A DNA stretch of 64,000 bases from Ensifer sp. IC4062. GTDB lineage: Bacteria > Pseudomonadota > Alphaproteobacteria > Rhizobiales > Rhizobiaceae. The translations under genes and the position numbers were made by a program. The notes under the pieces were generated by a model. It did not search any database, was not told the DNA's origin, and saw nothing but the letters and a program-made list of their open reading frames with translations. The DNA lies in the NCBI RefSeq assembly GCF_020193575.1, contig NZ_JADYVD010000016.1:62001-126000 (forward strand), given 5' to 3'. Below, in pieces: positions 1 to 8,622 of this stretch (position 1 is the first letter of the stretch; every line of letters starts with the position of its first letter).

Positions 1-538
1 GCGAAGTTAGAAAGTTGTGCAGGTAGTATTGCAGCCGCGTCGGATCCCAGGCCCAGGCCGAACCGCCGAAGATTGACAGCCAATTGTTGGGCGGGGTTCC
101 GTCGGGCTTGGAATCGGCCCAGACATACCAGTCCGCCTTCGCATTGCTGCGGCTCGACCGGCTTTCGATGAACCACGGATGCCGATCAGACGTGTGCGAC
201 AGGACGAGATCGATCATGACCCGCAGGCCGAGCCGGTGCGCTTCGGCGATCAGCGCATCGAAGTCCTCGAGCTTGCCGAAGATCGGATCGACATCCCTGT
301 AGTTGGAGACGTCATAACCGAAGTCCTTCATCGGCGAGGTGAAGAAGGGCGAAATCCAGATCGCATCGACGCCGAGCGCCGCAACATGCGGCAGCCGGGC
401 GGTGATGCCATTCAGGTCGCCAATGCCATCGCCGTTCGTGTCCTGAAAGGAACGCGGATAGATCTGGTAGATCACCGCCCCACGCCACCAATCCCTGTCG
501 GGCGTAAGAATGGAGCCGATCATTTCGGTCTGGTTCAT
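1..538 (-). CDS. aglA: Alpha-glucosidase AglA, N-terminal part (runs off window)
   Basis: First about 179 residues of a glycoside hydrolase family 13 enzyme that would hydrolyse imported alpha-glucosides (sucrose, maltose, trehalose type) in the cytoplasm. The N-terminus has the WWRGAVIYQIYPRSF opening and the NGDGIGDLNGI loop of the oligo-1,6-glucosidase/alpha-glucosidase subfamily, and conserved region I appears as DLVLSHTSD. The ATG at 538 is preceded by an AGGACAAGGA Shine-Dalgarno stretch. It is the fourth gene of aglE-aglF-aglG-aglA, 30 bases after aglG. The catalytic nucleophile and acid/base lie beyond the left edge, so the exact substrate cannot be read here; the name rests on family plus operon order. 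Confidence 0.93.
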   Translation of the reverse strand, partial: MNQTEMIGSILTPDRDWWRGAVIYQIYPRSFQDTNGDGIGDLNGITARLPHVAALGVDAIWISPFFTSPMKDFGYDVSNYRDVDPIFGKLEDFDALIAEAHRLGLRVMIDLVLSHTSDRHPWFIESRSSRSNAKADWYVWADSKPDGTPPNNWLSIFGGSAWAWDPTRLQYYLHNFLTS

Positions 539-568
539 TCGTGTAAAAGGTCCTTGTCCTGAAATCTG

Positions 569-1714
569 TCAGCCGCCCTTGACCGATCCCGCGAGCAGGC
601 CGCGCACGAGATAGCGCTGCAGGGCGAAGAAGACGATCAGAGGAACGACGATGGTGATGAAGGCGGAGGCGGTCAGGATTTCCCAATTGCCGCCGCGAGA
701 GCCGAGCAGGTTGACCAGCCGCCCCGTCAGCACGAGTTGGTCTTGGCCGGTGCCGAGGAAGACGATCGCGACCAGGAGATCGTTCCAGGTCCAGAGGAAC
801 TGAAAAATCGCGAAGGATGCGAGCGCCGGGAAAGACAATGGCAGGATGATCTTGACGAAGATGTCAAAATCGCTGGCGCCGTCGACGCGTGCGGATTCCA
901 TGATCTCGCGCGGCAGACCCGCCATATAGTTGCGCAAAAGATAGATCGCGAGCGGCAGGCCGAAGCCGGTATGGGCAAGCCAGATGCCCATATAGGTCTT
1001 GGCCGGGACGCCGAAGAATGCTCCAACTCCGTTGTAGAGCTTCAGGAGCGGAATGAGCGACATCTGCAGCGGCACGACCAGCAGCCCGACGACCACGGCG
1101 ATCAGGATTGCACGCCCGGGAAAGGGCATCCAGGCCAGAGCATAGGCTGCGAAGGCCGCAACCAAAATCGGGATCACCGTCGATGGAACGGCGACCGTCA
1201 GCGAGTTGATGAAGGACGCGCCGATACCCTCGGCACGCAGCACCTCCCGGTAATTGTCGAGGGTGAAACGCGGTGGTGCTGCGGCTGTGAAAAAGATACG
1301 CTGGCCGCGCGAGCCTTCCATCCTGGTATCGGAAACGATCTCGAAACTGCCGTCCGCCTGTACCGTCAGCTTCTCGCCGCCGCTCAGTTCCGCGGTTTCG
1401 CCGGCCTTGAAGGCCGCCGGTTCGCGGCTGGAAAAGCCGAAAGCCGAAATCTGCCCGGCCTGACCATCAAGAATGTTACCGGAGATAACAAACTTGCCGT
1501 CCCGTTCGACCTGGCTGTCAGGCGACGGCGCGCGGGCGACGGCATTGCGCGACGAAGTGGCAAGAGCGGTCCACCATCCGGAAACGGCGAGTTGGTCCTT
1601 GTCGCGCAGCGACGAGATCAACAGGCCGGCGGTCGGCATCGTCCAGAGAGCAACGATGAGAAGCACCGATAGATGGACGGCCCACATCAGCGGGGAGCGC
1701 GTAGCTGGGTTCAT
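569..1714 (-). CDS. aglG: Alpha-glucoside ABC transporter permease AglG
   Basis: Inner-membrane permease of the MalG type (381 aa). There is one N-terminal membrane helix (about residues 10-32), then an extracytoplasmic insertion of about 110 residues, then five hydrophobic helices. The cytoplasmic EAA loop that contacts the ATPase is visible as EIMESARVDGASDFDIF near residues 262-278. The large loop between the first two helices explains the length, greater than the usual 280 aa of MalG-like permeases, and is typical of AglG. It starts one base after the aglF stop, so the two permeases are probably translated together to form the heterodimeric channel. Confidence 0.95.
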   Translation of the reverse strand: MNPATRSPLMWAVHLSVLLIVALWTMPTAGLLISSLRDKDQLAVSGWWTALATSSRNAVARAPSPDSQVERDGKFVISGNILDGQAGQISAFGFSSREPAAFKAGETAELSGGEKLTVQADGSFEIVSDTRMEGSRGQRIFFTAAAPPRFTLDNYREVLRAEGIGASFINSLTVAVPSTVIPILVAAFAAYALAWMPFPGRAILIAVVVGLLVVPLQMSLIPLLKLYNGVGAFFGVPAKTYMGIWLAHTGFGLPLAIYLLRNYMAGLPREIMESARVDGASDFDIFVKIILPLSFPALASFAIFQFLWTWNDLLVAIVFLGTGQDQLVLTGRLVNLLGSRGGNWEILTASAFITIVVPLIVFFALQRYLVRGLLAGSVKGG

Positions 1715-1715
1715 C

Positions 1716-2726
1716 TCAGTGGCTCCTCATTTCCTTGGCCGCGTTGCGGATGTTCCAGATCATGATCGGGACGACGAGAATCATGATCACCACGGCGATC
1801 GACGCGCCGCGGCCGAAGTCCCCGCCACCGCGGAACATCCAGTCGAACATGAGGTTGGCGAGCACCTGGCTCTGCCATTGCCCGTTCGTCATCGCTAGAA
1901 CGATGTCGAAAACCTTGAGCACCAGGATCGTGATCGTGGTCCAGACGACTGCGATCGTGCCCCAGATCTGCGGCACCATAATCTTGAAAAAGATCTGCCA
2001 GCCATTGGCGCCGTCGATCACCGCGGCCTCGATGGTCTCCTCCGGTATGCCGCGGAGAGCCGCGGAGAGAATGACCATCGCAAACCCGGTCTGGATCCAG
2101 ATGAGGATGACCATGAGGAAGAAATTGTTCCAGAAAGGCAACGTGATCCAGGCCTGCGGCACGCCGCCGAGGGCGACGACGATCGCATTCAAGAGGCCGA
2201 TCTGCTCCGCTCCCTCCGCACGGTAGTCATAGATGAACTTCCAGATGACGGCGGCGCCGACGAAGGAGATCGCCATCGGCATGAAGATCAGCGTCTTGGC
2301 GATGTTGCCCCACCAGATGCGGTCCGTCAGCGCTGCAATGATGAGTCCGAAGAAGGTCGAGAGAGCCGGAACGACGAGTAGCCAGAGGAAATTGTTGAAG
2401 ATCGACTGACGGAATTCACCGTCATTAACCATCCAGAAGTAGTTACTCCAGCCGACGAAGTTCACTCCCGCTCGATCATAGAAACTGAGAAGGACGGACT
2501 GATAGACCGGATAGATGAGGTAGATCGTCAGCGCGAACAGTGCGGGCGCCAGAAACAGCCAAGGCCGGATGGCGTTGGTGATGCGCAGGTTGCGGGATGC
2601 CGCCTTACCGGAGAGACCCTTCGACGGAAAAATCCAGTCGAGGATGAAATTGGTGCTCCAGAAATAGGCTGCGCAAGCTAGGACACCGACAATCATCGTC
2701 AGAATGGCAGCGAGTAGCTGCTGCAT
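1716..2726 (-). CDS. aglF: Alpha-glucoside ABC transporter permease AglF
   Basis: MalF-type inner-membrane permease, 336 aa, partner of AglG. Two N-terminal helices (about 5-28 and 52-75) precede a binding-protein-dependent transport domain with the EAA loop EETIEAAVIDGANGWQIFF around residues 222-240. The start is supported by a strong GGGAGGGATG ribosome-binding region just upstream of the ATG at 2726. A 160-base gap with two hairpins separates it from aglE, a usual place for mRNA processing that keeps binding-protein transcript in excess over permease transcript. Confidence 0.95.
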   Translation of the reverse strand: MQQLLAAILTMIVGVLACAAYFWSTNFILDWIFPSKGLSGKAASRNLRITNAIRPWLFLAPALFALTIYLIYPVYQSVLLSFYDRAGVNFVGWSNYFWMVNDGEFRQSIFNNFLWLLVVPALSTFFGLIIAALTDRIWWGNIAKTLIFMPMAISFVGAAVIWKFIYDYRAEGAEQIGLLNAIVVALGGVPQAWITLPFWNNFFLMVILIWIQTGFAMVILSAALRGIPEETIEAAVIDGANGWQIFFKIMVPQIWGTIAVVWTTITILVLKVFDIVLAMTNGQWQSQVLANLMFDWMFRGGGDFGRGASIAVVIMILVVPIMIWNIRNAAKEMRSH

Positions 2727-2750
2727 GACACATCCCTCCCTTAAACGCGC

Positions 2751-2836
2751 TCCGGAGCAGGATGCTCCGGACGCATCGTGTGATGGCGGCTACCGCTCTT
2801 GATTGTGATTACTCCGATTGCTGAGGCAATCCGGAG
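2751..2836 (-). other. Two intergenic stem-loops between aglE and aglF
   Basis: A perfect 9-bp stem, TCCGGAGCA / TGCTCCGGA with a 3-base loop (2751-2771), and an imperfect stem CTCCGATTGC / GCAATCCGGAG with one bulged base (2812-2836). No T-run follows either, so they are more likely 3'-end stabilisers or partial attenuators of the aglE message than full terminators. Seen in sequence; the role is inferred from similar hairpins between binding-protein and permease genes in other sugar operons. Confidence 0.6.
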
Positions 2837-2886
2837 ATGAGGAGCGGCGGACGAGATTAGCATCGTCCGCCGTATTTATTTGAGTC

Positions 2887-4245
2887 TTACTTGATTGCGT
2901 CCCACGCCTTCTGCACCCCGGACGCGACGTCGGCAGACGATTTACCGCCTACAAAATCGACCATGCCTGTCCAGAAGGCGCCTGCGCCGATCTTGCCCGG
3001 CATCAGGTCGGACCCGTCGAAACGGAAGGTAGTGGCGTTGAGCAGGATCTCGCCCTGCTTCTTCAGCGGCGGATTGCCGTAGGTCTCCACGTTGACACTC
3101 TTGTAGGGCGTCAGGAAACTCGTCTGCGCCATCCAGACCTCATGCGCAATCGGCGTTTTCAGGAACTCGATGAAGGCGCGTGCGGCCGGCGTATCCTTGG
3201 TGATCATCGCAAGCGTACCAGCACCCAGCACCGGATTGCCAAGCTCCTTCTTGCTCTCATAGGGAGGCATGTAGAAGAAATCGGCATCTTCGCCGATCAC
3301 CGTGCCCTCCGGGAAGAAGGACGGAATGAACGAAGCCTGATGATGCAGGTAGCACTTCGGCGGCGAGGCGAAAAGACCCTTCGGGCTGTCGCGGAAGTCG
3401 GTTGAGGCCACGGCCGCAGCGCCGCCGTCGACGAACTTGTCGTTACGCGCGAACCAGCCGAATTCGTCCAATGCGCCGGTGACCGCCGGATCGGTGAACG
3501 GGATCTCGTTCTTGACCCACTTGTCGTAGACATCGGCCGGCTGCGTTCGCAGCATCAGGTCTTCGACCCAGTCGGTCGCCGGCCAGCCGGTCGCGCCGCC
3601 CGATCCGAGGCCGATGCACCACGGCTTTTCACCGTCGGCGGCGATCTTGTCGGTCAGCGCCTTCAGCTCTTCCATGGTCTTCGGCACTTCGTAGCCGGCG
3701 TCCTCGAAGTTTTCCGGCACGTACCAGACGAGTGACTTCACATCGATCTTGTACGGGAACGCATAGAGCGCCGGCTTACCGTCCTTGCCGTTGTAGGTCG
3801 AGAGATCGACCCAGGATTGACCGGCGGCGTAATTGTCGAGCAACCACTGCTTGGTTTCATCACCGAGCGGCGTCAGATGGCCCTTCGAGGCAAGGTCGGC
3901 AATGAGGCCCGGCTGCGGCAGGATCGCGACATCCGGCGGGCTGCCGGCTTGCGTGTCGATGACGATCTGCTGTTCATAGTTTTCAGAGGACGAATATTTA
4001 AGGTCCACGCCGGTCGCTTCGACGAAGTAAGCATAGACGCTCTTGAAGAGCGCCTCGTCCTCGCCGCGCCACGGGCCGAAGATTGTCAGCGTCTGACCCT
4101 TGAGGTCGTGGCCCTTCTTGAACTCCTCGAAGCTCGCCCAGTTGAACTTGGAGTCCTCGCCGGGCTTGAATTTCAGCTCGGCAGCATCGGCGGTCCCCAC
4201 TACCAGGGCGAGCGCAGCCACGCCCATCAGGAATGATCTCTTCAC
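2887..4245 (-). CDS. aglE: Alpha-glucoside periplasmic binding protein AglE
   Basis: Extracellular solute-binding protein (family 1), 452 aa, which captures alpha-glucosides in the periplasm and delivers them to AglFG. It begins with a signal peptide (VKRSFLMGVAALALVVGTADA, cleavage likely after ADA). I chose the GTG at 4245 over an ATG 66 bases upstream because GGGAGGACG lies at ideal spacing and the signal peptide starts there; the upstream residues are polar and atypical. First gene of the operon. Its promoter region carries a LacI-type operator (4308-4321), which supports repression by the divergent AglR. Confidence 0.95.
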   Translation of the reverse strand: MKRSFLMGVAALALVVGTADAAELKFKPGEDSKFNWASFEEFKKGHDLKGQTLTIFGPWRGEDEALFKSVYAYFVEATGVDLKYSSSENYEQQIVIDTQAGSPPDVAILPQPGLIADLASKGHLTPLGDETKQWLLDNYAAGQSWVDLSTYNGKDGKPALYAFPYKIDVKSLVWYVPENFEDAGYEVPKTMEELKALTDKIAADGEKPWCIGLGSGGATGWPATDWVEDLMLRTQPADVYDKWVKNEIPFTDPAVTGALDEFGWFARNDKFVDGGAAAVASTDFRDSPKGLFASPPKCYLHHQASFIPSFFPEGTVIGEDADFFYMPPYESKKELGNPVLGAGTLAMITKDTPAARAFIEFLKTPIAHEVWMAQTSFLTPYKSVNVETYGNPPLKKQGEILLNATTFRFDGSDLMPGKIGAGAFWTGMVDFVGGKSSADVASGVQKAWDAIK

Positions 4246-4307
4246 GTTATCGTCCTCCCAACATGAACCCGGACGTTGCGCCGCGGGCGGATCATCAACG
4301 CGCAAAT

Positions 4308-4321
4308 TCAAAGCGCTTTGA
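4308..4321. promoter_or_regulatory. AglR operator O1 upstream of aglE
   Basis: Perfect 14-bp palindrome TCAAAGCGCTTTGA. The AAAGCGCTTT core with a central CG is the classic LacI/GalR-family operator form. It sits just downstream of the proposed aglE -10 element, so a bound repressor would cover the start of transcription. Confidence 0.85.
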
Positions 4322-4330
4322 GTTGGCTAA

Positions 4331-4359
4331 GAAATCATCGTCGCAGACGAAGAGTCAAG
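4331..4359 (-). promoter_or_regulatory. Candidate aglE promoter
   Basis: On the minus strand a CTTGAC -35 hexamer (4354-4359), matching the rhizobial sigma70 consensus exactly, is followed after 17 bases by GATTTC (4331-4336), a weak match to CTATAT. Transcription would begin near 4324, directly at operator O1. The -35 and spacing are good; the -10 is poor. Confidence 0.55.
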
Positions 4360-4512
4360 GGCTTTCCGTCCGCTCCTCTCAACGCGACTTGAATATTGCT
4401 GTGCATTAACATTTTGCGACGCGAAAGCGCGGTTTTCCGCTTTTTTCAACGCGAAACGGGTGGTAGAGGACATTGGGGGCGCTGACCGGAACATCCTAAA
4501 TGAAAGGAGCAT

Positions 4513-4526
4513 CCAAAGCGCTTTGG
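4513..4526. promoter_or_regulatory. AglR operator O2 at the aglR start
   Basis: Perfect 14-bp palindrome CCAAAGCGCTTTGG with the same 10-base core as the site upstream of aglE, about 205 bases away. It ends 9 bases before the aglR ATG and overlaps its ribosome-binding region. Two matched sites suggest negative autoregulation and possibly looping between operators. Confidence 0.85.
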
Positions 4527-4535
4527 GAGGAGGCC

Positions 4536-5567
4536 ATGCCGGTCAAACTTAAGCAGCTAGCGGAGCTGCTCGGCCTGTCGCAGACGACGGTCAGCCGAGC
4601 GCTCAACGGCTACCCGGAAGTCAACGCCAAGACGCGGCAGCGAGTCTTGAAGGCGGTTCGCGAAACCGGCTACAGGCCGAACCGTGCGGCGCAACGGCTC
4701 GCGACGGGCAAGGCCTACTCCATCGGTCTCGTCATGCCGATTGCATCCGGCATCGTATCGGACATTCATTTCGGCGAATTTCTCGCCGGTCTCGCCGAAG
4801 AGGCGGTCAAGCATGACTTTCACTTCGTGCTGAACCCGAGCGCGCCGGAAGACGAGGAAGCGACATTCCGGCGGCTGGCGGCAAGCGGTAATGTCGACGC
4901 CGTCTTTCTTGCCCATATGCGCGCCAATGACCCGCGCATCGCCATACTGAAGTCGCTATCCATCCCCTTTGTCGTGCATGGAAGATCGATCGGCGGTCCG
5001 AAAGACTATCCGTTCGTCGACATAGACAACACCGCCGCCTTCTATGAGGCGACGAGGCTTCTTGTCCAGCTCGGTCACCGGCGGGTCGCGCTCATCAACG
5101 GACAGGAACACCTGGCCTTTGCCATTCGCCGGAAAAAGGGCGTGGTGCGTGCCCTCAAGGAGTGGGGCCTCGAGCTTGACGAAACACTGGTCCACCACTC
5201 GCTCATGACCGATGAATTCGGCTATCGCAGCATGCAGCGCTTCCTGACGCAGCCGCATCCGCCTACCGCCGTGCTCTGCTCGAGTACGGTCCTGGCACTC
5301 GGCGCCGTGCGCGCGATCAATCAAGCCGGCCTCACGGTAGGCACGGACATCTCGATCATCGCCCACGACGATGTCTTGCCGATGCTGAAGCCGGAAAATT
5401 TTAGCGTACCGCTGACGACGACGCGCTCGTCCTTGAGGGCGGCCGGCGCACGCATCGCCAGCAGGCTGATTGGCGGCATCCTGGATCGCGGTACCTATCC
5501 GGAACAGGAACTATGGCACCCAGAACTGATCGTTCGTGCCTCGACGGGGCCGGCACCGGGCAAATAG
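4536..5567 (+). CDS. aglR: LacI-family repressor AglR
   Basis: Transcriptional regulator of 343 aa. The N-terminal LacI helix-turn-helix is clear (LKQLAELLGLSQTTVSRALN, about residues 4-23) with the hinge segment up to YRPNRAAQRL, followed by a periplasmic-binding-protein-like effector domain. I chose the ATG at 4536 because GGGAGGAGG precedes it and the HTH normally starts within a few residues of the N-terminus; an ATG at 4500 would place the operator inside the coding region. Divergent from aglE and flanked by two matching palindromes, it most likely represses the agl genes until an alpha-glucoside is present. Confidence 0.92.
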   Translation: MPVKLKQLAELLGLSQTTVSRALNGYPEVNAKTRQRVLKAVRETGYRPNRAAQRLATGKAYSIGLVMPIASGIVSDIHFGEFLAGLAEEAVKHDFHFVLNPSAPEDEEATFRRLAASGNVDAVFLAHMRANDPRIAILKSLSIPFVVHGRSIGGPKDYPFVDIDNTAAFYEATRLLVQLGHRRVALINGQEHLAFAIRRKKGVVRALKEWGLELDETLVHHSLMTDEFGYRSMQRFLTQPHPPTAVLCSSTVLALGAVRAINQAGLTVGTDISIIAHDDVLPMLKPENFSVPLTTTRSSLRAAGARIASRLIGGILDRGTYPEQELWHPELIVRASTGPAPGK

Positions 5568-5661
5568 CAATTGAAGTATGCTACGGCTTTCCGTCCGAAC
5601 GGTTCACGGTTCAACGAAAGGGCGAACCGGGCAGCAGAGCGCCGCCCACCCCATCTCCGTC

Positions 5662-6561
5662 TCAGAACTTCGGTGGCTTACGACCGGCCTTGCGGCAAGC
5701 GGCACTGATCGTGTTCGCCATCAGCATGGCGATCGTCATCGGCCCGACACCGCCGGGGACCGGCGTGATGACGCTCGCCACCTTGGCACATTCCTCAAAG
5801 GCGACGTCGCCGACGAGCTTTGTCTTGCCCTCACCACGTTCCGGCGCCGGGACGCGATTGATGCCGACGTCGATCACCGTTGCACCGGACTTCACCCAAT
5901 CGGCCTTGACCATCTCCGGGCGGCCCACGGCCGCAACCAGAATATCGGCATTGCGGCAAACGGCGGGTAGATCCTTCGTGCGCGAATGGGCTGTCGTTAC
6001 CGTCGCGTTGGCAGCAAGAAGCAACGCGGACATCGGCTTGCCGAAGAGGTTCGAACGGCCGATGACGACGGCGTTGAGTCCGGAAAGATCCTCGCCATGC
6101 GTGCGGCGCACGAACACCATGGCCCCGGCGGGCGTGCACGACACGAGCCCGCCTTCGAGATCGCCGGTCGCCACCTTGCCGGCATTGACGACGTGCAAAC
6201 CGTCGACATCCTTTTCAGGAAGGATGGACTGGATGATCGGCTCCGACCGAAGATGCTTTGGGAGCGGCAACTGCACGAGAATGCCGTGGATGGAGGCGTC
6301 CGCATTGAGTTCGTCGACGAGCGCCGCCAGTTCCTCCTGCGATGTCTCCTGCGGCAGCGTATGCTGCACCGAAAGGAACCCGCATTCCTTTGCCATCTTG
6401 CTCTTTGCCGACACATAGGTATGGCTTGCCGGATCGTCTCCGACGATCACCACCGCGAGCCCCGCGCGCACGCCGGTTTCCGCCTCCAGCGTTTTTGTGG
6501 CGGATTTTACGGTTTCGATGACCGAAGCGGCAACGGCCTTGCCATCAATCACAGTCGTCAC
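5662..6561 (-). CDS. folD: Bifunctional methylenetetrahydrofolate dehydrogenase / methenyltetrahydrofolate cyclohydrolase FolD
   Basis: Cytosolic one-carbon enzyme, 299 aa, interconverting 5,10-methylene- and 10-formyl-tetrahydrofolate with NADP. Visible signatures are [13 protein letters not shown] with the catalytic Lys near residue 53, the nucleotide-binding stretch [13 protein letters not shown], and the C-terminal PGGVGPMT motif. The GTG at 6561 is preferred: GGGAG precedes it and [11 protein letters not shown] is the normal family N-terminus; an upstream ATG at 6594 adds 11 atypical residues. It converges on aglR and has no functional link to its neighbours. Confidence 0.95.
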   Translation of the reverse strand: MTTVIDGKAVAASVIETVKSATKTLEAETGVRAGLAVVIVGDDPASHTYVSAKSKMAKECGFLSVQHTLPQETSQEELAALVDELNADASIHGILVQLPLPKHLRSEPIIQSILPEKDVDGLHVVNAGKVATGDLEGGLVSCTPAGAMVFVRRTHGEDLSGLNAVVIGRSNLFGKPMSALLLAANATVTTAHSRTKDLPAVCRNADILVAAVGRPEMVKADWVKSGATVIDVGINRVPAPERGEGKTKLVGDVAFEECAKVASVITPVPGGVGPMTIAMLMANTISAACRKAGRKPPKF

Positions 6562-6819
6562 GGCGTATCTCCCGGTTTGTCCTTTATGCGGCACAATTTA
6601 GTGCGCACGGCATCAAGCGATTGCCTGCATGCGCCCTATGCTGTTCCAAACGCATAAATGCAAGAGCTGGCGAGGCCGGAACAGCAATCCGGTGAACCAG
6701 TGCCCCATTTCCTTGCATTACTGAAAGATCGGGATCCGCCCCGCCCGCAACGTGATGAGGGCAAACCGCACCGCGACAGCAGTTTTCGGCAACCGAGAAC
6801 CATCCGGCACTGCCGGGAA

Positions 6820-7458
6820 TCATTCGCCCGAGATGCGGCGGCTGCCGCGAAACGCCTCTGGTGAGACTCCGAAATCCTTCGACCGGGAAGCGTTGGCAAG
6901 ATCGCGCTCTATCGGCCTCCACCGAAAGGCTTGATAGCTGCGCCGCCGGCCGGCATCGGCCACGAGACGATAAAGCCGTTCGAGCCAGCACAAGAGAACG
7001 GGCGCGCGGGAAGATTCCCGAGCGACAAAATCACCAACCATGATGACGAGACGGCCATGCTCGGGAGCAATATTCCGATCGACCCATTTTTCCTGGTCGA
7101 AGCTTTCGATCGCCACGAGAAGAATATCGGGCCGGAGCGCGCGCACTTCATGGAGGGCGTTCGTCTCCTCGGAAAAGCCCCCGACAGCGATGAACTGGTG
7201 CCAGGGTGCGTGGCTGCGAAAATTCTCGGCAGCCTCCTCCGCGACGTGACGGTGAGATCCGACGAGCGCGACACGCATCGGCTTCTCAATATAGGTCAGG
7301 AGCGCGGGCACGAAGGCCATCGCATCCCGACTGCTCGGAAACATGCGGTCGGTCACGACCGCATGCCACTTGGGCCGGGAGACGACCGTGTCGGCGAAAG
7401 CCAAGGCATCGGCCCAACCGAAATCGCGAGGCGGCAAGCTGGAAGAGATCGGAAACAT
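6820..7458 (-). CDS. WecG/TagA/CpsF (GT26)-like glycosyltransferase, divergent
   Basis: Protein of 212 aa matching the C-terminal two thirds of GT26 enzymes, which transfer ManNAcA/ManNAc-type sugars to lipid-linked intermediates. A Rossmann-like segment (MRVALVGSHRHVAEEAAENF, 61-80), the equivalent of the PKQE motif (ESFDQEKWVDRN, 118-129) and the RAP...LERLYRLVADAGRR tail (151-172) are recognisable. The usual GxPKQE is changed to SFDQE and the N-terminal substrate-binding region is short, so activity may differ or be lost. The start is uncertain; no clear Shine-Dalgarno was found. Divergent from the GT2 gene at 7617. Confidence 0.6.
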   Translation of the reverse strand: MFPISSSLPPRDFGWADALAFADTVVSRPKWHAVVTDRMFPSSRDAMAFVPALLTYIEKPMRVALVGSHRHVAEEAAENFRSHAPWHQFIAVGGFSEETNALHEVRALRPDILLVAIESFDQEKWVDRNIAPEHGRLVIMVGDFVARESSRAPVLLCWLERLYRLVADAGRRRSYQAFRWRPIERDLANASRSKDFGVSPEAFRGSRRISGE

Positions 7459-7616
7459 GTTGCCACATGGATGAGAGGGTTATTTTTCTCACTTTAGCCG
7501 CTTGCAGTGAAACGGCATTTAAGGCTCTCATTCAAAAGCCGTTTTCCGGATTCAACATCTGTTTAGGAAGTTTTTGCTGTAGTGCCTTCCAGCTATCTGT
7601 GCGCACGGGTCTCAAG

Positions 7617-8606
7617 ATGACGCCGAACGGTCAGGACATCACCGTCTATTTCCAGACCGAGCGGGAGGATGCGGCGGATATCGAACTTGTGGTGGTCGTG
7701 CCGACCTTCCGCCGGCCCGATCATATCGTCAAAACGCTAAAAACCATTGTTTCGCAACGGCCTGACGTGCCTTTGGCGACCGTCGTTGTCGAAAGCGACG
7801 CGGAGGGGCTGGCTGGCGCCCAGGCGGCAAAAAGCTTCCTTCTCGGACACCCGTCCGATTCCGCTATTGTCGTCGTTCGCCGCCGCGGACACGCCCACGC
7901 GTGCAATGCCGGATGGGCGATGGCGCTCGATCTTTATCCCAACCTCCGTGCTCTCGCCGTCATCTACGACGATGAGGTTGCTGCTCCGGAATGGCTCGAT
8001 TGCCTCGTTGCTGTTCAGGAAAACCATAGGGCCGATATCGTCGGCGGGCCGCAACTCCCCGTCTTCGAGGATCCGCATGAACAGAAGTGGAAGCGGCACC
8101 CCGTTTTCACGCCCCCTTATAATGAGAGCGGACCGGTACCGATCGTCTATTCGGCAGGCAACGTGCTTATAACCCGGCCGGTGCTCGACGGGATGGCCCG
8201 GCCGTTTCTGGATCCGGCACTTAATGTCGTCGGCGTCGGCGACACGGTTTTCTTCGATCGATGCAAGGCGAAGAGGTTCACGTTTGCCTGGGCAACGGAG
8301 GCCTGGGTCGCGGAAACGGTTCCAGCTTATCACACCACGAGGTCGTGGATCCGCGCCCGCAGTCTCGAGAACGGTGCGATCTCAGCACTCCTGGAGCATC
8401 AGCGCGATCCGACGTTTTTCGGTCGGTTGAGAGCGCTCGGCAAATCCCTTGCACTCATCGCCACCTCGCTGCCGGTCGGCCTAAAACTTTGGGCGGAGAC
8501 CGGGCTTGCCGCTGCAAGCCTCTATCCGTTCTATGTCGCGGTCGGCCGGCTGACGGCGAAGATCGGCTCCGCTGAGGCGCAAGACCGGACACCTGACGTC
8601 ACCTGA
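7617..8606 (+). CDS. GT2-family glycosyltransferase
   Basis: Glycosyltransferase of 329 aa with a GT-A fold: nucleotide-sugar-binding start ELVVVVPTFRRPDHI (about 23-37), a DDE metal-binding motif in AVIYDDEVAAPEW (114-126), and GVGDTVFFDRCK resembling the catalytic (G)xGED region. A hydrophobic C-terminal segment (about 275-310) may attach it to the membrane. The longer frame opens upstream, but the ATG at 7617 gives the normal GT2 N-terminus; no strong Shine-Dalgarno. Paired divergently with the GT26-like gene, so both may act on the same polysaccharide or glycoconjugate. The acceptor is unknown. Confidence 0.75.
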   Translation: MTPNGQDITVYFQTEREDAADIELVVVVPTFRRPDHIVKTLKTIVSQRPDVPLATVVVESDAEGLAGAQAAKSFLLGHPSDSAIVVVRRRGHAHACNAGWAMALDLYPNLRALAVIYDDEVAAPEWLDCLVAVQENHRADIVGGPQLPVFEDPHEQKWKRHPVFTPPYNESGPVPIVYSAGNVLITRPVLDGMARPFLDPALNVVGVGDTVFFDRCKAKRFTFAWATEAWVAETVPAYHTTRSWIRARSLENGAISALLEHQRDPTFFGRLRALGKSLALIATSLPVGLKLWAETGLAAASLYPFYVAVGRLTAKIGSAEAQDRTPDVT

Positions 8607-8622
8607 ATGCCGCTTCGCCCAG

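Noticed and set aside
737-1672. Long plus-strand frame of 311 codons opposite aglG
   Set aside because: Antisense shadow of a clear membrane-permease gene; composition is charged and repetitive with no domain, as expected from GC-rich third-position bias.
2751-2836. Hairpins between aglE and aglF as a true operon end
   Set aside because: No T-run, and aglF-aglG-aglA are needed with aglE; a partial attenuator or stabiliser fits better.
4500-4535. ATG at 4500 as the aglR start
   Set aside because: It would put the operator palindrome inside the coding region and lacks a ribosome-binding site; 4536 has GGGAGGAGG and the normal LacI N-terminus.
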